Positions 36,046 to 41,655 of a stretch of 41,655 bases of DNA are shown here, one piece after another. The first letter of the stretch is position 1. The number at the start of each line of letters is the position of its first letter. The position numbers were made by a program, and so were the translations under genes. The notes under the pieces are model-generated. The model was not told the origin of the DNA. It saw only the letters and a program-made list of their open reading frames with translations, and did no database searches. Source of the DNA: Bacteroidales bacterium (GTDB lineage Bacteria; Bacteroidota; Bacteroidia; Bacteroidales; UBA932); assembly GCA_017519865.1 (NCBI GenBank), contig JAFWRQ010000022.1, positions 1-41,655 on the forward strand. Reading direction: 5' to 3'.

Positions 36046-37392
36046 ATGTCAAACAGCATCAATTTGAAAAAGGGTCTGGACATTCCCCTCGCAGGAGTGC
36101 CGGACCTCGCAGTCAAGAGAACGGTCCTTCCGGACATCGTCGCTGTCCAGCCTTCCGATTTCAAGGGTCTCAACCCGAGACTCCTCGTCAGGGAGGGTGA
36201 CAAGGTCCTTGCCGGTTCGCCCGTCCTCGCAGACAAGAAGAATCCCGACATCCTCGTCACATCGCCCGTCAGCGGCACCGTGAAAGAGGTCGTCAGGGGT
36301 GACAAGAGGAAGTTGCTGGCAGTGCTCGTCAAGGCCGACGAAGAACAGGAATACCTGGACTTCAGCGTCCGCAAGGGCGACCTCACCGCTGAGGTCGTCA
36401 AGGACACCCTCCTCAAGAGCGGTCTCTGGGCGGCATTCATCCAGCGCCCCTACGGCATAGTGGCCGATCCGTCCGCTGCGCCGAAGGCCGTCTTCGTCTC
36501 AGCATTCAGCACCGCGCCCCTCGCCGCCGACACCGAGTTCACCCTCGCCTCCGAGGTCTCCCTGCTCCAGGCAGGCGTAAGCGCCCTTGCCAAACTCGCC
36601 CCGGTACACGTGTCTGTCAAGTCCGCGGACTCCGCTTTCGCGAAGTTCTCCGACGCCACGGTACATGTAGTGAAGGGCAAGCACCCTGCCGGCAATGTCG
36701 GCGTCCAGATCGCGGCGGTCAGCCCCATCCGCAAGGACGAGACCGTGCTGACCATCTCGCTGGCCCTGCTCGCTGCAGTAGGCCGCCTGTTCACCACCGG
36801 CCGCTATGACGTCCGCAGGACGGTCGCCGTAGGAGGTCCCGCCACCAACGGCCCCGCCTACATCAACACCCTCCCCGGCATCCCCATGACTTCCCTGAAG
36901 GAGTATTACGTCCACCCCGAAGGCGTCCGCATCATCAGCGGCGACGTCCTCACCGGACGCAATGCCGGTGAGGCCGGCTACCTCGGGTTCTACGACACGC
37001 AGGTCACCCTCCTCAAGGAAGGCACCGAGCCTGAACTCCTCGGCTGGGCCCGCCCGTTCCGCTTCAACCAGTACAGCGCCGACCACACCTACTTCAACTG
37101 GTGCCTCGGCCTGATGGACAAGGAAAGGGACATGGACACCAACCTCCACGGAGGTCCCCGCGCCTTCGTCATGCCTGACTCGTACTACGCCAAGTACCTC
37201 CCCATGGACATCTATCCCCTCTATCTTGTCAAGGCCTGCCTCGCAGACGACATCGACAACATGGAGAAGTACGGCATCTACGAAGTGCTTCCTGAGGATT
37301 TCGCCCTCATCGAGTTCATGGATCCGTCCAAGAACTATGTCCAGGACATCATCGCAAACGGCATCGACCTGATGCTCAAGGAAATGGCTTAA
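36046..37392 (+). CDS. nqrA: Na+-translocating NADH:quinone reductase subunit A
   Basis: The cytoplasmic-side subunit A of the sodium-pumping NADH:ubiquinone/menaquinone oxidoreductase, 448 residues, the usual length. It begins SNSINLKKGLDIPLAGVPD, a typical NqrA start, followed by a lipoyl-like region (LVREGDKVLAGSPVLADK, about 50-67) and a C-terminal half with RFNQYSADHTYFNWCLGLMDKERDMDTNLHGG. Frame reading extends upstream across uvrD, but homology starts at 36046. It is the first gene of nqrABCDEF; nqrB follows after 10 bases. Confidence 0.96.
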   Translation: MSNSINLKKGLDIPLAGVPDLAVKRTVLPDIVAVQPSDFKGLNPRLLVREGDKVLAGSPVLADKKNPDILVTSPVSGTVKEVVRGDKRKLLAVLVKADEEQEYLDFSVRKGDLTAEVVKDTLLKSGLWAAFIQRPYGIVADPSAAPKAVFVSAFSTAPLAADTEFTLASEVSLLQAGVSALAKLAPVHVSVKSADSAFAKFSDATVHVVKGKHPAGNVGVQIAAVSPIRKDETVLTISLALLAAVGRLFTTGRYDVRRTVAVGGPATNGPAYINTLPGIPMTSLKEYYVHPEGVRIISGDVLTGRNAGEAGYLGFYDTQVTLLKEGTEPELLGWARPFRFNQYSADHTYFNWCLGLMDKERDMDTNLHGGPRAFVMPDSYYAKYLPMDIYPLYLVKACLADDIDNMEKYGIYEVLPEDFALIEFMDPSKNYVQDIIANGIDLMLKEMA

Positions 37393-37402
37393 AGAAAGTA
37401 AT

Positions 37403-38539
37403 ATGAACAAGATATTTGAAAAAGGCGGCAAGCTTTACTGGCTTCACTCGACCGTCGACGCTTTCGAGACATTTCTCCACGTACCGGGCACCGTAACCCG
37501 CAAGGGAGCCCACGTCAGGGATGCCGTCGACCTCAAGCGCATAATGATCATCGCAGTGATCGCCGCCGTTCCCGCAGCCCTGTTCGGTATGTGGAACACC
37601 GGCTATCAGCATGCCCTCGCCACCGGAGCCGACCCGCGTTTCTGGGCCGACCTCTGGTTCGGTTTCCTCAAGGTCCTTCCGCTGTTCATCGTATCCTACG
37701 TCGTAGGTCTGGCCATCGAGTTCGCCTCCGCCCAGATCCGCGGTGAGGAAGTGAACGAAGGATACCTCGTCTCCGGTTTCTTCATCCCGCTGATCGTCCC
37801 CGTCGACGTTCCGCTCTGGATGCTCGCAGTCGCCGTTGCCTTCGCCGTCATCTTCGGCAAGGAAGTCTTCGGCGGTACCGGCATGAACATCTGGAACCCC
37901 GCGCTCCTCACCCGCGCCTTCCTGTTCTTCTCGTACCCGAACAGCATGTCCGGTTCCGAGACCTGGATTGCCCTGCGCAAGGGAGAGACCCTCGTGGACG
38001 GTGCCACAGGCGCCACCCCGCTCTCCTTCATCGGTGACGGCATGGACGCCCTTACCAATTCCGGAGCCCAGTACGGCACCGGTTTCTGGGACATGTTCAT
38101 AGGCATCGTTCCCGGATCGGTCGGAGAGACCAGCGTCATCGCCATCCTCCTCGGCGCCATCATCCTTCTCTGGACAGGTGTCGCAAGCTGGAGGATCATG
38201 CTCTCCACCGTCCTCGGAGCCCTCTTCGTAGGCGGTCTCGCACAGCTCTGCGGCGGTACCGACGTCCCTTGCCTGTACCACCTCGTGATGGGCGGCTTCG
38301 CTTTCGGTGCCGTATTCATGGCCACCGATCCGGTCACCTCGGCCCAGACCGACTGCGGCAAGTGGATCTACGGATTCTTCATCGGCGCCGTCTGCGTCAT
38401 CATCAGGCTCTTCAACCCGGGCTACGCCGAAGGCATGATGCTCGCCATCCTCCTCGGCAACACCTTCGCTCCGCTCATCGACTACTATGTAACGGACCGT
38501 CACATCGCCCGCAGGAACAAAGTTGTCAAAGCCGCATAA
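37403..38539 (+). CDS. nqrB: Na+-translocating NADH:quinone reductase subunit B
   Basis: A membrane subunit of 378 residues with about ten helices that carries covalently bound FMN. The flavin-attachment motif DGATGATPL places the acceptor Thr at T205; other NqrB signatures are FGKEVFGGTGMNIWNPALLTRAF and FMATDPVTSAQT. The riboflavin and quinone sites are also in this subunit in known complexes. It lies between nqrA and nqrC in one transcript; nqrC starts 12 bases after its stop. Confidence 0.96.
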   Translation: MNKIFEKGGKLYWLHSTVDAFETFLHVPGTVTRKGAHVRDAVDLKRIMIIAVIAAVPAALFGMWNTGYQHALATGADPRFWADLWFGFLKVLPLFIVSYVVGLAIEFASAQIRGEEVNEGYLVSGFFIPLIVPVDVPLWMLAVAVAFAVIFGKEVFGGTGMNIWNPALLTRAFLFFSYPNSMSGSETWIALRKGETLVDGATGATPLSFIGDGMDALTNSGAQYGTGFWDMFIGIVPGSVGETSVIAILLGAIILLWTGVASWRIMLSTVLGALFVGGLAQLCGGTDVPCLYHLVMGGFAFGAVFMATDPVTSAQTDCGKWIYGFFIGAVCVIIRLFNPGYAEGMMLAILLGNTFAPLIDYYVTDRHIARRNKVVKAA

Positions 38540-38551
38540 ACGTACAGGGAT

Positions 38552-39292
38552 ATGAATACAAACAACAACGTATATACAGTGATATACACTACAGTAGTGT
38601 GTGTCCTGGTGGCTGCGGTCCTCGCGCTCGTCTCGTCCTCGCTCAAACCCAAGCAGGACGCCAACGAGAAGGCCGAGACCATCAGCCAGATCCTTACCGC
38701 GGCCCAGTTCGGAGACAAGTCCGAGTGGCAGAAGAAAGGCAACGCCGCCGTGCTTGACTTCTACAAGCAGAACATTGCCGAGGCCGTCCTCATCGACGCT
38801 TCCGGCAACAAGACCGGCGAGCTCAGCACCGCCGACGCCACCGTCTACGGCAAGTCGGAGCTCAAGGCCCAGAACTACAACATCAAGGACGGCAAGGGCA
38901 TGAAACTTCCCGTCTACATCTTCAAGAACGGCGTCTCGGTCGTTCCGGTGTACGGAGCCGGCCTCTGGGGTCCGGTCTGGGGCTACATCGCCCTCGGTTC
39001 CGACCTCAAGACCATCTCCGGAGCATATTTCGACCATGAGAGCGAGACTCCCGGACTCGGCGGCAAGATCAAAGACGACCCCGCTTTCCGCGCACAGTTC
39101 AATGGCAAGTCCATCGACTTCAACGATCCCAAGGCGGCTTTCAGCATCGTCAAGGGCGGCGCTCCGGCCGGCAAGGCCAATGCCATCGACGCCATTTCCG
39201 GTGCCACGATGACCTCCAAGGGCCTCAGCGACGCCATCGATGTCTGGCTCCAGGCCTACAAGGCATACCTTACCAAAAACCCTGAAGAATAG
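38552..39292 (+). CDS. nqrC: Na+-translocating NADH:quinone reductase subunit C
   Basis: A 246-residue subunit with one N-terminal membrane helix (about 8-30) and a periplasmic flavoprotein domain. The FMN-attachment motif SGATMTSKG gives T219 as the acceptor; YGAGLWGPVWGYIAL and HESETPGLGGKI are typical family segments. The stop codon overlaps an AGGAGG that serves the next gene. The flavin transferase ApbE that loads FMN onto NqrB and NqrC is not in the window. Confidence 0.96.
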   Translation: MNTNNNVYTVIYTTVVCVLVAAVLALVSSSLKPKQDANEKAETISQILTAAQFGDKSEWQKKGNAAVLDFYKQNIAEAVLIDASGNKTGELSTADATVYGKSELKAQNYNIKDGKGMKLPVYIFKNGVSVVPVYGAGLWGPVWGYIALGSDLKTISGAYFDHESETPGLGGKIKDDPAFRAQFNGKSIDFNDPKAAFSIVKGGAPAGKANAIDAISGATMTSKGLSDAIDVWLQAYKAYLTKNPEE

Positions 39293-39303
39293 GAGGAACA
39301 GCC

Positions 39304-39918
39304 ATGAATGCTAAATTGAAAGAAACCATCCTGAACCCCATTCTCAAGGGCAACCCCATCACCGTCCTCGTCCTCGGCATCTGCTCTTCGCTGGCAGTTA
39401 CCGTCGAGCTCAAGGGTGCCCTCGTGATGGCTCTGTCGGTCATCGTCGTTTGCGGAATGTCCAGCCTCATCTGCTCGCTGCTCCGCAAGACCATCCCCAA
39501 CCGCGTACGCATCATCATCCAGCTGGTGGTCGTGGCAATGATGGTCATCCTCGTGGACCAGGTGCTAAAGTCCTTCGAAGGCACATATCCGCTGGACAAG
39601 CAGCTTTCGGTGTACATCGGCCTCATCATCACGAACTGTATCGTGATGGGCCGCATCGAGGCTTTCGCCCTCGGCAACAAGCCCATCCCGTCCCTGCTTG
39701 ACGGTCTGGCCAACGGAGTAGGCTACGGCCTCATCCTCATCATCGTGGCGTTCTTCCGCGAGCTCTTCGGCTCCGGAACCCTCTTCGGGATCCCGGTGCT
39801 CTCGGCCCTCGGCTACACCAACAACGGCCTCATGATCCTGCCTCCGATGGCGCTCATCCTCATCGGCTGCATCATCTGGGTACAGCGTTCGATCCAGAAG
39901 GATCTCCAGGAAAATTAA
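39304..39918 (+). CDS. nqrD: Na+-translocating NADH:quinone reductase subunit D
   Basis: A six-helix inner-membrane subunit of 204 residues that, with NqrE, forms a pseudo-symmetric pair around an iron centre. It shows GICSSLAVTVELKGALVMA with a Cys in the first helix and ITNCIVMGRIEAFAL, where a second Cys lies; both are expected ligands. AGGAGG (39291-39296), 7 bases before the ATG, is a clear Shine-Dalgarno site, which is rare in this phylum. Confidence 0.96.
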   Translation: MNAKLKETILNPILKGNPITVLVLGICSSLAVTVELKGALVMALSVIVVCGMSSLICSLLRKTIPNRVRIIIQLVVVAMMVILVDQVLKSFEGTYPLDKQLSVYIGLIITNCIVMGRIEAFALGNKPIPSLLDGLANGVGYGLILIIVAFFRELFGSGTLFGIPVLSALGYTNNGLMILPPMALILIGCIIWVQRSIQKDLQEN

Positions 39919-39936
39919 TGAAACACATTATCGGTT

Positions 39937-40551
39937 ATGGAATATATAAGCTTATTCGTAAAGTCAATCTTCGTTGACAATATGATTTTTGCATACTTCC
40001 TCGGTATGTGTTCATACCTGGCGGTATCCAAGAATGTCAAGACGGCCAACGGTCTCGGCATCGCCGTGATCGCCATGCTGATCATCACGCTTCCACTCAA
40101 CTATCTCCTCAACAAGTTCGTCCTTCAGCCCGGAGCGCTCTCCTGGCTCGGCGACAAATTCGCAGGCGTGGACCTGAGTTTCCTCAGTTTCATCCTGTTC
40201 ATCGCCGTCATCGCCGCCTTCACCCAGGTGGTCGAGATGGTAGTGGAGAAGTTCCTTCCCGCACTCTACTCCTCGCTCGGCATCTATCTCCCGCTGATCG
40301 CCGTGAACTGCGCCATCCTTGGTGGATCGCTGTTCATGCAGCAGAGGGACTTCGGCAACATCGGCGAGGCTGCGGTCTACGCCCTCGGTTCCGGCATCGG
40401 CTGGTGGCTCGCCATCGTCGCCCTTGCCGCCATCCGTGAGAAGCTTTCCTACAGCAACGTCCCCGCCGGCCTCAAGGGCATCGGCATCACGTTCATAACG
40501 GTCGGCCTGATGGGCATCGCCTTCATGGCCTTCATGGGTATTTCACTATAA
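39937..40551 (+). CDS. nqrE: Na+-translocating NADH:quinone reductase subunit E
   Basis: A six-helix membrane subunit of 204 residues, partner of NqrD. It begins [32 protein letters not shown], the usual NqrE start, with a Cys in the first helix and a second in [16 protein letters not shown]; these are the expected iron ligands. It starts 18 bases after nqrD and its stop is 16 bases before nqrF. Confidence 0.96.
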   Translation: MEYISLFVKSIFVDNMIFAYFLGMCSYLAVSKNVKTANGLGIAVIAMLIITLPLNYLLNKFVLQPGALSWLGDKFAGVDLSFLSFILFIAVIAAFTQVVEMVVEKFLPALYSSLGIYLPLIAVNCAILGGSLFMQQRDFGNIGEAAVYALGSGIGWWLAIVALAAIREKLSYSNVPAGLKGIGITFITVGLMGIAFMAFMGISL

Positions 40552-40567
40552 TAAGGAGGACAAGATT

Positions 40568-41655
40568 ATGACAGGTACTATCATTTCTTCCATGCTCTTC
40601 ATGGTTCTGGTCATCCTCTTCCTGGTGGCCATCCTCCTCTTCGTGAAAGCAAAACTCACCCCGAAGGGCACAGTCCAGATCGACATCAACGACGGCAAGA
40701 AGGTCCTCAGCGTCCAGCCCGGCGGAAACCTCATGGGCACCCTCGCCGAGAACCAGATCTTCCTCCCTTCTGCCTGCGGCGGCAAGGCCAACTGCGGCCA
40801 GTGCAAGGTCCAGGTCCACGAGGGCGGCGGCACCATCCTCCCCACCGAGGTCGGCTTCTTCAACAAGAAGCAGATCAAGGATGACTGGAGGCTCGGCTGC
40901 CAGGTCAAGGTCAAGGACAATCTCAAGATCCAGGTCGCGGAGTCCGCTCTCAGCGTCAAGAAACTTGAGTGCGAGGTCATCTCCAACGAGAACGTCGCTA
41001 CCTTCATCAAGGAATTCACCGTCAGGCTTCCTGAAGGCGAGCACATCGACTTCAAGAGCGGCGAGTACATCCAGATCGACATCCCCGCATACGAGGCTGA
41101 CTTCTCCGACATGGGAGTCGACGACATCTATATGGGCGACTGGAAAAAGTACGGCATCACCGACCTGAAGTTCAAGAACACCGTTCCGACCATCAGGGCA
41201 TACTCGATGGCCTCGTATCCGGCAGAGAAGGACGTCATCAAGCTCAACGTACGTATCGCCACCCCTCCTTTCGACAGGACCCAGCCCAAGGGCGTATTCA
41301 AGTTCGTTCCCGGAGTGCCTCCGGGCATCGCCTCCACCTACGTGTTCTCCCGCAAGCCGGGTGACAAGGTGTGGATAAGCGGCCCTTACGGCGAGTTCCT
41401 TCTCCCGAAGGACGATCCCGAGGATCTGGAATACATCTTCGTTGGTGGTGGTGCCGGTATGGCCCCTCTGAGAAGCCACATCATGCACCTCTTCAAGACA
41501 TTGAAGACCGGCCGCAAGGTCAGCTTCTTCTATGGAGCCCGCGCCCTTGTCGAGGCCTTCTATCTTGAGGACTTCGCAGAGATTGAGAGGGAGTTCCCGA
41601 ACTTCAAGTTCTATCTCGCCCTCGACCGTCCGGATCCCGCCGCGGATGCCGCCGG
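40568..41655 (+). CDS. nqrF: Na+-translocating NADH:quinone reductase subunit F, cut by window edge
   Basis: The NADH-oxidising subunit: an N-terminal membrane helix (about 4-27), a 2Fe-2S ferredoxin domain with C70, C76 and C79 in ACGGKANCGQCK and a fourth Cys in RLGCQVKV (near 111), then a ferredoxin-reductase module with the FAD motif RAYSMAS and the nucleotide-binding GGGAGMAPLRSH. About 362 codons are present; the last 45 or so, up to the normal length near 410-420, lie beyond the right edge. AAGGAGG (40553-40559) is a good Shine-Dalgarno site. Confidence 0.95.
   Translation, partial: MTGTIISSMLFMVLVILFLVAILLFVKAKLTPKGTVQIDINDGKKVLSVQPGGNLMGTLAENQIFLPSACGGKANCGQCKVQVHEGGGTILPTEVGFFNKKQIKDDWRLGCQVKVKDNLKIQVAESALSVKKLECEVISNENVATFIKEFTVRLPEGEHIDFKSGEYIQIDIPAYEADFSDMGVDDIYMGDWKKYGITDLKFKNTVPTIRAYSMASYPAEKDVIKLNVRIATPPFDRTQPKGVFKFVPGVPPGIASTYVFSRKPGDKVWISGPYGEFLLPKDDPEDLEYIFVGGGAGMAPLRSHIMHLFKTLKTGRKVSFFYGARALVEAFYLEDFAEIEREFPNFKFYLALDRPDPAADAA

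Noticed and set aside
37376-39037. A 553-codon minus-strand frame opposite nqrB and nqrC
   Set aside because: Antisense shadow, very rich in Asp, Glu and Gly, with no signal or domain.

Overview
The window looks like chromosomal DNA of a GC-rich member of the Bacteroidales (gut or rumen type). The evidence is a SusC/SusD pair, two hybrid two-component regulators (HTCS), lipoboxes of Bacteroidetes type, promoters with a TAnnTTTG -7 element, few Shine-Dalgarno sites, and a sodium-pumping NADH:quinone oxidoreductase (nqr) operon. The species cannot be fixed from the sequence.

Left part (1-14,000, nearly all minus strand): a polysaccharide utilisation locus (PUL), read right to left. It runs from a type-B carboxylesterase and a lipoprotein alpha/beta hydrolase to a CE1-type esterase, then SusC, SusD, a SusE-position lipoprotein, a secreted protein of unknown function, a second CE1-type esterase, and a third that leaves the window at base 1. 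The first and third CE1 genes are near-identical copies in the same orientation, one on each side of the SusCD block, and each follows a conserved leader that can fold into a long hairpin. Five esterases, with no endo-glycanase in view, point to a decorated (acetylated or feruloylated) xylan.

Centre (14,000-27,100): a complete HTCS on the plus strand, then xylB-xylA on the minus strand. A second HTCS on the plus strand keeps the phospho-accepting His and the receiver Asp but has no HATPase domain. It is followed by a GPH-family sugar symporter and an intracellular GH43 enzyme. Together these form a pathway: esterases remove side groups, SusCD imports oligosaccharides, the symporter takes them across the inner membrane, GH43 releases pentoses, and XylA/XylB feed xylulose-5-phosphate to the pentose phosphate pathway. 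The two HTCS are the likely sensors.

Right part (27,100-41,655): mainly housekeeping genes. These are an M16 zinc peptidase lipoprotein, a DUF4493/DUF6359-like lipoprotein (minus), a small Met-rich periplasmic protein, a BamA-like barrel protein, a UvrD/PcrA helicase (minus) that carries an in-frame palindromic insertion, and nqrABCDEF (nqrF cut by the right edge). No tRNA, rRNA, CRISPR array or transposase gene was seen.

Strongest leads: the HTCS without a kinase catalytic domain, the palindromic element inside uvrD, the duplicated structured leader, and an operator-like motif shared by three PUL intergenic regions. All family names come from reading motifs; no searches were run.
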